Shown here piece by piece: positions 25,294-34,620 of a DNA stretch of 64,000 nt (its first letter is position 1; each line of letters opens with the position of its first letter). The notes below the pieces were generated by a model, which saw nothing but the letters and a program-made list of their open reading frames with translations, ran no database searches and had not been told where the DNA came from. This stretch comes from Symsagittifera roscoffensis (lineage: Eukaryota > Xenacoelomorpha > Acoela > Convolutidae): positions 99,191,705-99,255,704 of the forward strand of contig NC_087062.1 of NCBI RefSeq assembly GCF_963678635.1, read 5' to 3'. Made by a program: the position numbers and the translations under genes.

Positions 25294-25892
25294 AACTAAA
25301 CGAGCGCACAAATCAAATAAAACAAAACAAATTCCTTTAAAAAAAGGGAAAAACTTCTGTAGTAATTAATAGCTGTAATAATGAGATCATTTTAAACGTA
25401 AAAATGAGAAAAAATTAATGCTAAACAAAAGATTAAATTTGAGCTGGAAAATTTTTTAATGAAGTTAACAAAAAAAATCTTATTGACAGATCCATTAGTT
25501 CTTTTCGAGGCTATTTTTAAACTTATTAAGATAATTCCATTTTGTAGCAGCATGTATGTTTAACCAAGCGGTAATTTTGTATTTACATGCTTGTGAAAAA
25601 AATGTGTTTGCTGCACGGGCGTAGCGAGTTGCATGCATGCCGCCTAGCATGAAAAAGTGAAAAAACACTCAGTTAGACGCGGTACGCATCAGGTTGAAAA
25701 TCAGCGGCAAATGTGAGACAACAAAGTCAAACCCAATTGAGCTTATAGCTGCATGCTAAGTGGCACGCAGACAAGTAGGCGGTTCTCGAAATGAGGTCTA
25801 AAAGTAGAAAACCGCGTTTTCAAATTTGTCAGTATGTAGAGAGTTACTATGTTAATGAATAGGTCTGAGAAGAGTAAACATTAAGTACTTGC
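25294..25892. other. Gene-free interval
   Basis: The 3' flank of the LINE is A-rich (25310-25470) without an obvious poly-A tail or tandem terminator. No other feature is supported. Confidence 0.35.
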
Positions 25893-26560
25893 GTGGTATG
25901 TTTGCTGATTTCCCGGGTCAGGTCTCAGACTCATGTCCAGATTTTTGTGACCATTTTCTGGCAGGTTCAGACTTTTGCGACCGATTTTAGGCATGTCCGG
26001 ATTTTTGCGACCACATATATCCTTGGCCACTTTTGCGACCAAAACGGAGATGGCGCGACCGAAACAAGTGCAGACTCTATTTTGTTATGAGCAGAGTTTC
26101 AAAACCTAGACTAGGAATTTCCAGATCTTCGCGACAAAAAAACAACAAAACTGAGTTGCAACTTTCGTGACCAAGGCGGAGACGGCGTGACATCCAAGAC
26201 TAAAGCGGAGTTGGTGAAAATTTCCAGAACCAAGTTGAGACGGCGCTACCAAGAAGCAGTTCTCGCGACCTTCACGACTGAGGTGGGTACAGCGCGACTC
26301 TCGCAAACAAGGCCAAAATGCATCCACCCCGGTCGCGGAAGTCACAAGAAAGTTTTCTGGATCGTGCAGTCTTATCCATTCTCTCGAAAGTCGCGCAGTA
26401 TCTCTCTTGGTCGCAAAGGGTGCGAGGAATTGATTATTGGTCGCGCCGTCTCCTCCTTGGTCTGCAAACATGTCCCGTCTCCACCTTGATCTAGAAACTC
26501 AAGCCGTCTTCGCCTTTGTTGCGATGCTCGTGCCGTATCCAGTTTTATACAATTTCATGG
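25893..26560. repeat. GCGACC-motif inverted repeat region
   Basis: The left half repeats GCGACC motifs (TTTTGCGACCAAAACGGAGATGGCGCGACC) and the right half repeats the complement (GGTCGCGCCGTCTCCTCCTTGGTC), giving an imperfect palindrome centred near 26250. Related text recurs at 33190-33290. Frames of 100-121 codons here are products of the repeat. Confidence 0.5.
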
Positions 26561-26583
26561 ACTGAAAAGAAAACGTATGAAAG

Positions 26584-26968
26584 CCCACACTCAGTAAAAA
26601 AATGAAAATAATTGATTATTATAGATTCTTATTGTCAGTCTCCATGCTTTTCCCAAGAAATCGATTATAATCGATTAAGACTGGATTATGATTTTACTTG
26701 TTTTTTCTCGAAATAAAAAAAAATACATTATAATTGATTATAATCTATTATAATAGATTATAGTAGATTATAAGAGATTTTCGGAAAAATTATAGTCAAT
26801 TATAATTATTTATAATTTATTAAAAGGTCACCAGAAATGTTTTTATTATAATGGATTATAAACCGTTCAGGCATCTGAAGTTGGCGCTGATAACTTATTA
26901 CAATTTTGCTGAAAGTACAATTATAATTATAATACTATCGAGTATTTTCTATTTTTACTGAGTGCGGG
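26584..26968. mobile_element. CCCGCACTCAGTA foldback element
   Basis: Ends CCCACACTCAGTAAAAA and TTTTTACTGAGTGCGGG are inverted. The interior is filled with ATAATCGATTATAATC-type palindromic motifs. Same plan as 11207-13130 but with a different internal motif. Confidence 0.65.
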
Positions 26969-27091
26969 AAGAGCAAAGTAAGCATTTTTGGCCCTACGCT
27001 GGAAATAAATAACAATATTTGTCTGGGCCAAAAAACTAATTAAAATAGCTGCGCATTTTTTTTACTATGAAGTTGTATGAAAAGCATTTTT

Positions 27092-27301
27092 GGATCTTGT
27101 TAACTATTTCCCTCCTTTTGGTTGGACCTAGTTAACTACCCCCCCCCCCCCTATGCATGTAATAACTTTGACAATCATTGACGTATAAAATATGCATTTC
27201 AAAAATTCAACAATTAATTGGGTTTTCATTTTCGCAATTAAAGTTGTTGAGTTTCTCAAAATCGAAATAGGACGGGGGGGGGGGGATAGTTAACAAGATC
27301 C
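27092..27301. mobile_element. GGATCTTGTTAAC MITE with 8-bp TSD
   Basis: Termini GGATCTTGTTAACTAT and ATAGTTAACAAGATCC are inverted, with C-run and G-run subterminal tracts. It is flanked by GCATTTTT at 27084-27091 and 27302-27309. It has inserted into a fragment of a CCCGGGTTGACC-family element (27060-27335). Confidence 0.85.
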
Positions 27302-27599
27302 GCATTTTTCCATACTTTATGAAATTGTAAGGTCTTAAGCACACAATGGCCCAAAATAAATGTCCATTTGTGACTATTAAATGACGTGTTTAGGGGGGAG
27401 GATGTTAACTTGGTCCAATATTACTTCCATATGTTGAGCTAAATTTATGAGATGAAATCTATGAAACTTACGCAAAATGGTCCAACTTTTCAAAAAATGT
27501 TTTCAGCAGATAAAAAATATCAGTCGACATTACCGAAAGAGAGGAATTTTGTCAAAAATTAGCTTCAAGTCACTTGTATAATTTGTCTCTTGTAAAACT

Positions 27600-27767
27600 T
27601 TGTCACTCGCCACAAAACAATTTAAACATTTGGTTGGGTTGGTGGAAAATCTTTCGTATCATAAACTGATGCGAGTAGTTCTCTTCCTGTGCCATCCCAG
27701 CTCCGAAAAGAATTATGAATATTATGTTGTTTATCAGAAAGTAACTGTGAACAACAATCCAGTGTTC
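27600..27767 (+). other. Unassigned open frame upstream of MITE
   Basis: A frame of about 55 codons contains VGLVENLSYHKLMRVVLFLC and a Tyr-rich NYEYYVVYQKV segment, and runs into the MITE at 27768. Composition is more protein-like than the surroundings, so it may be a relic exon, but I recognise no family and see no certain splice sites. Confidence 0.2.
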
Positions 27768-27999
27768 GGATCTACATCTACTTAATAATCCCCCTTTATG
27801 AAAGGGGGGAGATTGTTAAGTAGATCAAAATGGTCAATTTTTCGACCAATCAGAATGCAGCAACATCAGTCAGAATTCTCATTAGAAAGCTCAGTGCTAA
27901 TTTACTTAATTTATTTATAGGCTTAATTTACTGAGTTTATTTATAGGGGTGGAGATTCTTAAGTAGGTACCATATAGGGGGGGATTATTAAGTAGATCC
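27768..27999. mobile_element. GGATCTACTTAA MITE with 8-bp TSD
   Basis: Starts GGATCTACATCTACTTAATAATCCCCC and ends GGGGGGGATTATTAAGTAGATCC. The target duplication CAGTGTTC is at 27760-27767 and 28000-28007. Contains an internal CCAATCAGAATGC box and a doubled right-end motif, both shared with the copies at 29199 and 33669. Confidence 0.85.
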
Positions 28000-28029
28000 C
28001 AGTGTTCCAGTGATTGTATATTCGGTGAT

Positions 28030-28710
28030 AGGCCAACGAGCCGAAGGACCAACAAACCGAAAATGAGATAACCATTTCAACAAGCCGGAAGTTAGTATTA
28101 TTATGCAACATAACAACAGTGCCGCTGCTGTTTTGCAATTGTTACGTTATTCTGTTGCAATTTCGGCTTCAAGATATGGCGGTTTGTTGATTATACGCCG
28201 TATTTTGATTGCAACATTTTGTTTGTTTGTGACTTGCGGTAAACGAAAAATAGATAACTGTTGTATTTGATTTATTCGTTAGATAAAATAGGGTTTACAA
28301 AGGGTGGCGTCTAACATAGGCGATTACTCGGGTAGCCGAAAAACATGCGAGCCTCGGTAGAGAGAATTTTAGCTTCAACAAACACAAAGTGCCGCCTCCA
28401 TTGAGCAGCGAACGCCTGCTCGGCTTAAGCTAAATTTTCAACTATCTGGTAAAAGAAAAAAATTGGCTATTCCTATCCTGGTATACGGCTCACCTTGGGG
28501 ACTCTCCTTTAAAAGGAGCTTGATGACGTAATAGGTTGTAAATTTGGTTGTAAATCAGCCGAAGTATAAACCAGTCGAAGTATCAACCAGCCGAAAATAC
28601 GTAAGTCTTATATAATAGTTATGTAACAATTATGTAACAGTTACGAAAGTCATGCAATTTTCATTGATGTGTGGTAACGTTTAGGCTGGTTTATACTTCG
28701 GCTGGTTTAA
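28030..28710. repeat. CAGCCGAAGTATAAACC foldback repeats
   Basis: CAGCCGAAGTATAAACCAG (from 28557) is matched by CTGGTTTATACTTCGGCTG ending near 28706. A second weaker pair, ACCAACAAACCG (28047) versus CGGTTTGTTGAT (28182), lies upstream. Non-coding. Confidence 0.55.
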
Positions 28711-29005
28711 TTAATCTCGTTCGATTTCACATAACTTACAAGCGGTAATATTATTGCGACAGTCTAGACATTTATACAAACCAACTTTGCTGACAATTCA
28801 GTGATCAAAAATCATCAACTAGAAATAAGCAAGTCTCAAAACAGGCTTTTGGGTGCAGGCGGTTAAAAAGCAGGAAATATCCCAACAAATTTACGAAATG
28901 TGTGTTGAACTCGATAAGCAGTTTGTTTTACTATGCGGTTTTCGCAGACTAAAAACCTTCTTACATCAACTTTTTACATCAAGTTTTTTTTCATCAAAAA
29001 AAGAA

Positions 29006-29503
29006 GGTTGTTTCGGACATGTTTTTCTGAGTTTGTAGCTATGCAATTGAAGATTTTCTTGCGAGGTTTTTTGGCTCTATGCGATACATATTCCAAGTTA
29101 ATCTCCAGTTTATAAGTTTTAATCATGCGCGCCCTCCTTTGAAAATGAAATCATTTTATTGCAAACTATCAAGTGCAAAAAAAAGTTGATGCAAAGAGGG
29201 TATCTACTTAACAATACCCCCTATGGTATCTACTAAAGAGTCTCCACCCCTATAAATAAATACAGTAAATTAACACTATAGCTTTTATTTTGAGAATTCG
29301 AATTTTGCGGCATTCTGATTGGTCAAAAAATCGACCATTTTGATCTACTTAACAATCTCCCCCTTTCATGAATGGGGGAGAGGGGGGGGGGGGGATTGTT
29401 AAGTAGATGCGGAATATGTATCGCATATAGCCAAAAAGCCTAGCTAGAAAGTCTTCATTTACATTGCTACAAACTCAGAAAAACATGTCCGAAACAACCT
29501 GTG
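29006..29503. mobile_element. ~500-bp element with ~90-bp inverted arms
   Basis: 29006-29097 (AGGTTGTTTCGGACATGTTTTTCTGAGTTTGTAGC onward to GCGATACATATTCC) is the reverse complement of 29409-29503 with few mismatches. A GGATCTACTTAAC-type MITE (29199-29410) lies inside. The right arm abuts the first recognisable codons of the pyranose oxidase exon, so this structure marks where that gene loses its 5' part. Confidence 0.65.
29199..29410. mobile_element. GGATCTACTTAAC MITE nested in inverted arms
   Basis: GGTATCTACTTAACAATACCCC at the left and GGGGGGATTGTTAAGTAGATGC at the right, with the family's ATTCTGATTGGTC box. No matching target duplication, consistent with rearrangement after insertion. 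Confidence 0.7.
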
Positions 29504-29504
29504 A

Positions 29505-29888
29505 ATATTTGCCACGCACTCCCAAATCCTGGACAAATCGGGGCTCAAGGTTTTGATGCTGGACATCGGAGTATGTTTGAGCTCCCAACCAGGAGTGAAT
29601 TTGAAAAACTCGGCCTATTATCAGAATAATGTCAATCCGTTCACGAATGTCGTCAAAGGTCATCTCCATAAGCTATCGGTCCCAGTTGACAAATCAGTCG
29701 AGACGGTCTTGGACCCCTTTTTGCTACTCGCCGCCATACGACAAACGAGGCACGTACGAGATATCAAACCAGAACCCAGATCAAGATCCGAGTAAGAACC
29801 TCTCGGGAGCCGAGGCCACGTACGCTGTCGGAGGAATGGGGACGCACTGGACTTGCTCGGTGCCGCGGACAAATCCGGAGTTAGAGAG
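29505..29888 (+). CDS. Pyranose oxidase exon with flavin-attachment His
   Basis: Reads ILDKSGLKVLMLDIG (end of the first Rossmann helix and second strand), NVVKGHLHKLSVPVDKSVET, then after a one-base shift YEISNQNPDQDPSKNLSG and AVGGMGTHWTCSVPR. The histidine of THWT corresponds to the residue that binds FAD covalently in the Trametes enzyme (His167), and the threonine to Thr169. The frame changes by +1 in the T5 run at 29718-29722, as if one T were extra. The exon ends GAGAG before GTAAAT. No acceptor AG is visible at its left edge; the 29006-29503 element abuts it. Confidence 0.8.
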
Positions 29889-29907
29889 GTAAATACGAGC
29901 CGGAACC

Positions 29908-30062
29908 CGAGTCGAGATTTTTCACCTAATTTGAAGCAAGATTTGAGCGGTTTGAGCGGTTTTTTTAGACAATTACGCTCAAAATCTTGCTTCAAAATGA
30001 GCGGTTTGAGCGGTTTTTGAACGGTTTATCTAAAAAAACCGCTCAAAAACCGCGCAAGATTT
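29908..30062. repeat. GCGGTTTTTGAGC satellite block
   Basis: Begins CCCGAGTCGAGATTTTTCACCTAATTTGAAGCAAG and continues with GAGCGGTTTGAGCGGTTTTT units; it is the reverse complement of 17800-17885. Confidence 0.75.
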
Positions 30063-30074
30063 AATAATAAAAAG

Positions 30075-30151
30075 TCGACCACGGAGGGGTTCGAACCCGC
30101 AATCTTCTGCTTCGACGCAATCTTCGTCTTGTCCGTTAGTCTATGCGGACT
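30075..30151 (-). tRNA. tRNA-Arg-like pseudogene or SINE head
   Basis: On the minus strand the order is GTCCGCA acceptor side, TAGACTAACGG (A-box-like), AAGACG, then GGGTTCGAACCCC (perfect B box and T loop), CGTGGTC acceptor side and a TTTTT terminator. Five of seven acceptor pairs form. The 3' half closely resembles eukaryotic tRNA-Arg. The anticodon arm is broken: GAAGATTGCG occurs twice, 18 bp apart, and no 5-bp stem with a 7-nt loop forms. Probably a pseudogene or the head of a tRNA-derived SINE. Confidence 0.5.
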
Positions 30152-30364
30152 TACTGGAAACTTAGTATTCGCTGTATATTAATCTTCCAGCAAGGAGCTT
30201 ATCAAGGTTCATGCATGCTTAATATCTTATACATTATTAAGCACAGTGCTACATTACAAATATAAAGACAAAATATTACCTTTGCTGGAACTTTTGCTTC
30301 TTCGAAGAGTTTAACTTTTGGTAAACTTTGAAGACAATGATGATATAACAGTTTTGAATCGATG

Positions 30365-30515
30365 GTTAAACGTGAGGGGGTTACGTCGTGGGTTGGGGGG
30401 TACGTTGAGGGGGGGGTACGTGGGGGGGGGGGGGTACGTTGGTGGGGGGGGGGTTTGTTGGATGTTAGATACGTTGAGGGGTTACGTTGGGGGGAGGGAG
30501 TACGTTGGGGGACCT
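30365..30515. repeat. G-rich GGGGTACGTTG minisatellite
   Basis: Irregular tandem units of GGGG(n)TACGTTG with G-runs up to 13. Several runs of at least four G within 150 nt could form G-quadruplexes on the sense strand of the pyranose oxidase transcript. Glycine-rich frames here are artefacts. Confidence 0.8.
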
Positions 30516-30524
30516 CGACCCGGG

Positions 30525-30757
30525 AAGACCGCTCAAAAACCGCTCAAAAACCGCTCAAATCTTGCTTGAAAAACCGTTCAAAAATCACCGCAAGAAATGA
30601 GCGGTTTTTGAGCGGTTTTTTAAGCAAGATTTGAGCGGTTTGAGCGGTTTTTCCAAAAAAACCACCCAAACCGCTCAACCCGCTCAAATCTTGCTGGAAA
30701 ACCGCTCAAACCGCTCAAATCTTGAGCGGTTATTGAGCGGGATCTCGACCCGGGAAG
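30525..30757. repeat. GCGGTTTTTGAGC satellite block flanked by CTCGACCCGGG
   Basis: AAACCGCTCAAA and GAGCGGTTTTTGAGC units in alternating orientation, bordered on both sides by CTCGACCCGGGAAG in direct orientation. Confidence 0.75.
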
Positions 30758-31197
30758 TTGGGAGCTAATTTGAAAAGTCAAGATTTTCTTTGAGATTTAA
30801 CAAAGATTCTTCAAGGTTTTTCGAAGATATCAAAGATTGATGGACTTGGGACGCACTTTTGAAACTTAACTTTCTGTACGCGACAGACGTCTCTCACTTT
30901 CAGTCGAGACCCGCCAAGATATAATTTTTGCATTTCTTCATTTGTGAAGCTCTGAGTGGTTGACCGCAAATAGCAAAACAGCTCAGCTGACATCCCGGGT
31001 TGAAGTCCCACCGTTAATTATCGCTTTTTCTGTAGTCTCCCAGTGATCGCTTTTTTCCAGCGCTGATTCATGTATAAATCAGAGTTTTTTTTGCTGAGCT
31101 AAACCTGCGATATTTCAGAGCTATTTCAGTAAGGATTCAGTAGAAAATCATCGCTAAACCTCAAGAAATTTCAACTCATTCCAGGAGCTTCAAATTT

Positions 31198-32265
31198 CCC
31201 GGGTTGACATCCATTCACCAAAAATGCTTATCATACAATTCCATACATCAGGTGTGTGGAAAAAGGCTTGTCATACAATTTTCATACAGTTTCTAAAAAT
31301 GGTTGAAAAAAGATATAAACTCATTTCTGTGGCTGTTTGATTCTAATAAAACAGTCTGGTAAAAAAAACCGAGGTTTTCGTTTTTTGAAAAAAATGCTTA
31401 TTATTTAATTCCCATATATGGAAATTGTATGACTGGCATTTTTTTGATGGCGACACAAAAATTTTTGAAAAATTTTCCCAAAAACTTTTAGTTTTTTCAA
31501 CCGTAAATCGAATTTGGTACGCAAACAAACATTTTTCGAAATTTTTTTTTTGCAGGTAAAATTTATTTTTTTGTGTGCATAACATAGTCCTGGTTACAAT
31601 AATATTCGCTTTTATTTTCTTTTGACTTATTTTTTTTCTTCATAAACGCTGAAAATTCCTATTTCCTTTGTATGGGGTGTTTATTTATGCCTTGATCAAT
31701 GTCTGATAATTTGAAAATTCAAAAATTTAAAATAATCAACATTAAAACATTTTGCCAAAAACTAAAAGTTTGTTGCTTTTGTTATATCAATTGTGAAAGA
31801 CAGCCGAACTCAGGTTGTTTTCTATGCATTGTAAATGCAAAGACTGTCCAATTTTTGGTGCTTTGAGTAACCAAGGTCTTTGTCACTTGTGTTCGGCTGC
31901 AAACACAACCGAAAACTTTTCAGAAATAAATTTAGAAAGAAAAAATCAAAATTTTTGGTTTATGGAAAAACATCTTTCATACAATTTTCATTTATGGAAA
32001 ATGGTTTATGATAGAGATTTCATACAATGTTCTGTACGTATGGCATTGTATGGAATTGTATGACAAGAAGTTTCTCATATATGGGATTTGTATTATAAGA
32101 AGTTTCGGTCATCCCGGGCATACAATTTCCTTTTTTGAAAAATCACTAATCATAGACTTTTTATGCAATTTTTGGTACGTATGGAATTGCATGAAAAGTA
32201 TTCTGATGATTCGATTTTTTTTGATATATGAAAACTGTATGACTAGCTTTTTTGGTCAACCCGGG
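31198..32265. mobile_element. CCCGGGTTGACC foldback MITE, long form
   Basis: CCCGGGTTGACATCC at the left and GGTCAACCCGGG at the right. Modules include AAAATGCTTATCATACAATTCC, CCCATATATGG hairpins, GATGGCGACAC, CCTTGATCAATGTCTGA and GCATTGTAAATGCAAAGAC. The last three are shared with the 43138 and 46158 copies. Frames inside are repeat-derived. Confidence 0.75.
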
Positions 32266-32444
32266 AGCTTTGTCTATTTTTTTCTGAATTTCCCACAACT
32301 TTTTTTTGCTGCGACTCAAGGCCGTTTTTTGCAACTAAAATTTTCACGTGGTGCAGCCGAAATTGGACAGGCTGTGGTAGACCTGAAGCCAAAGATCAAT
32401 TGAGAGCTCATCCTCACACACTATTATTGCCATCACAGCGGATC

Positions 32445-32512
32445 GATTACGCCATCCGAATATCACGAAGTGAACGCCTTACCACTATGCTAAGTGCCTC
32501 TGACTTTTGAAA
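32445..32512 (-). tRNA. tRNA-like fragment (SINE candidate)
   Basis: Minus strand GGCACTTAGCATAGTGGTAAGGCG matches the Pol III A-box consensus exactly (TAGCATAGTGG) with a tRNA-like D arm. A weak B box (AATCGATCC) follows 40 nt later. The 3' half does not fold. Low confidence as a functional tRNA. Confidence 0.3.
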
Positions 32513-32869
32513 AGTAAGCTATTAGCGAACAAAAAAAGCATTTGTACTTTACATAGCGAGTGGAGGGATGATTTTCAAAACAAAATTCATAAAAAAACTT
32601 GAACATTTTTTCACAGCGAACACTACTACATAGACCTTAAGAAACAGTCCGACCGTTCAGGGCTTCGCCTTGATACGAGCAATCTTTTTCTAGAACGAAT
32701 AGTTTTTGTGTTTGTCAAAAAAAATCATTTATTAAAATTTTTCCATTTAAATTTTTTATCATCTTCTTCAAAATTGAAGACTACATCAATAATTTGTTCA
32801 GCCTTGTTATAGCTAGAAAACACTCAGCTACGAGTATAATTCATGTTCATGGGTATTTTGTTTGCTCAG

Positions 32870-32958
32870 GTCTAGTTTGATTTCGAACGAGGAATGGGAC
32901 AATCTCTACGAGGAGGCTGAGGGGTACCTTAAGAAGACTCAGAGTGACTCTGCAAAAG
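32870..32958 (+). CDS. Pyranose oxidase exon (EEWDNLYEEAE)
   Basis: After TTTGCTCAG, the first G completes the Arg codon left by the previous exon (AG|G). It then reads SSLISNEEWDNLYEEAEGYL, matching the family's xEWDxLYxxAExY segment. The most likely donor is G|GTATCG at about 32959. The frame also reads on to a TAA near 32995, and GC-rich text continues to about 32990, so the 3' edge is uncertain. Confidence 0.7.
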
Positions 32959-33392
32959 GTATCGTAGATTCCTTAGACCTCAGCGACCCCAAATAAAAAA
33001 GTATTGAGTACTTCCAAAATGCCTCGCAAAATCATAATTCAGATTCTACAACAAAATTAGTTGATTTTTTTTGAACTACAGCAACAATATTTGTTTATTT
33101 CCAAAATAATACTATTGTGGCAAAGGGTAATCATTATCAGACCACCGCCATATAAACCCAATAAAAATAGACTTGAACACTAAAGATATGCGTCCGTGAC
33201 CAGTGGGACCCTCGGAAATATCAGCGCAACCTGCGTGACCCAAGTAAAGGTAACTCCATCCCAAGCAAAGCATACGCGACCGACGTGAAATATCTTCGAT
33301 TGAATATAAAAGTTTGATTTTTCAGTACAGTTAAGTCAAATTATTTATGGGCGTTCTGATTCTGTTTTTGGTTAACTGCATTACGAGGTCAA

Positions 33393-33545
33393 AATGTGCA
33401 CTGGGGTGCAAAATTTGGTGTTTCTATGTTCCTGGATTCCAAAGACAAGTCTTTAAACATGTTTCAAAATGTAAATGGATTCCATTTACAAACATTCTGT
33501 GGATTCCACTTTCAATTACCTGTAACGTAAAGTTGTTGACGCCAT
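33393..33545. repeat. GGATTCC-family fragment
   Basis: CTGGATTCCAAAGACAAGTCTTTAAA and TGGATTCCACTTTCAATTACCTGTAACGTAAA correspond to text in the arrays at 41580-41700 and 42730-42860. An isolated, diverged copy. Confidence 0.55.
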
Positions 33546-34620
33546 ATAAAATACAAGCGATAGATTTCGCTCCTAGTAACAAAACAATTATGGCGAATAA
33601 GCTTCCTTCAACAAGTTTGGAACGATTTCTAAGACGGATTAAATCTCCGCTTACCCGTTAATAGCGCGGGATCTACTTAACAATCTGTCCCCCCTATTGT
33701 ATCTACTAAAGAATATTCACCCCTGCAAAAAAAAACATTAAATTCGCACTAGAGCGTTGTATGTAAATTCAAATTTTGCTGCATTCTGATTGGCCGGAAT
33801 TTAGCTGCAAGTAAGCCACTTAACAATCTCCCCTTCGTCCCCCCTTCTTGAAAGGGGGCGAGGTTGTTAAGTATATCCATAGCGCGAAATATATCGCGCG
33901 TTAATTGTCCCAAATTGGCAAAACGGCGATTTTTTTTTGCCAAATTGGCAAAACACGATCACAAGTGAAAATGTTTTTCAAATTTAATCTCAGAACAACG
34001 ATACCTTTTGAATGATACAAAAAAAAAATCCCGTCAAAAATGGCTAGTTAAAAAGTCGAAATTCGTTTGAAGGAAAAAACTCACCCCGAGCACAAATATT
34101 GCGTTACGTTTGTTACGAAAGTCGGAACAATTACACCAATAAGAACAAGACTGCTCGTATCAGGGCGAAGCTTTGAATGTTACGACTGCCTTTTAAGGTC
34201 TATGGAGCAGTAATAACTTGATAAAATTAAATGGAACAAAATATAATGATTTTTTTAAAATTTGAGATTTAGTGTGTGAAAATCATCCCCCCACACGTCA
34301 TATAAAATACAAAGGATAGATTTGGAACGATTTCTAAGACGGATTAAATCTCCGCTTACGCGTTAATAGCGCGAAATATATCGCGCGTTAATTGTCCCAA
34401 ATTGGCCAAAATGACCATGTTTAAACCCCCATACCTTTACGAAAAATGATCACAGATGAAATATTTTTTCAAATTTAAGCTCAGAACAACGATGCCTTTT
34501 GAATGATACAAAAAAATCCCGTCAAAAACTCGAAATTTGTCTGAGGAAAAAACCCCACCCCGAGCACAAATATTTTGTTACTTTTGTTGCGATAGTCGGA
34601 ACAACAATATGAATTCTAAT
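33545..34620. repeat. Duplicated block with GCGCGAAATATATCGCGCG palindrome
   Basis: CTAAGACGGATTAAATCTCCGCTTA, TAATAGCGCGAAATATATCGCGCG and CAAATTGGCC text occurs at 33626-33910 and again at 34331-34415, followed by shared CTCAGAACAACGAT and CCCCGAGCACAAATATT. The first copy holds a MITE (33669-33878) and the second supplies the empty site. A reverse AAGACTGCTCGTATCAGGGCGAAGC at 34147-34175 pairs with forward copies near 32660 and 34960. Confidence 0.6.
33669..33878. mobile_element. GGATCTACTTAAC MITE with TSD and empty site
   Basis: Ends GGATCTACTTAACAATC and GGTTGTTAAGTATATCC. The target duplication ATAGCGCG is at 33661-33668 and 33879-33886. The paralogous block reads TTAATAGCGCGAAATATA without interruption near 34365, which confirms the insertion boundaries. 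Confidence 0.9.

Larger units (their letters stand above)
29889..32869 (+). other. Repeat-filled intron of the pyranose oxidase
   Basis: Donor GTAAAT and acceptor TTTGCTCAG flank 2,981 nt. The intron holds two GCGGTTTTTGAGC blocks, a tRNA-Arg-like sequence, a G-rich minisatellite, a CCCGGGTTGACC element and a second tRNA-like sequence. The flanking exons rejoin in phase, which supports a real intron expanded by insertions. Confidence 0.6.
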
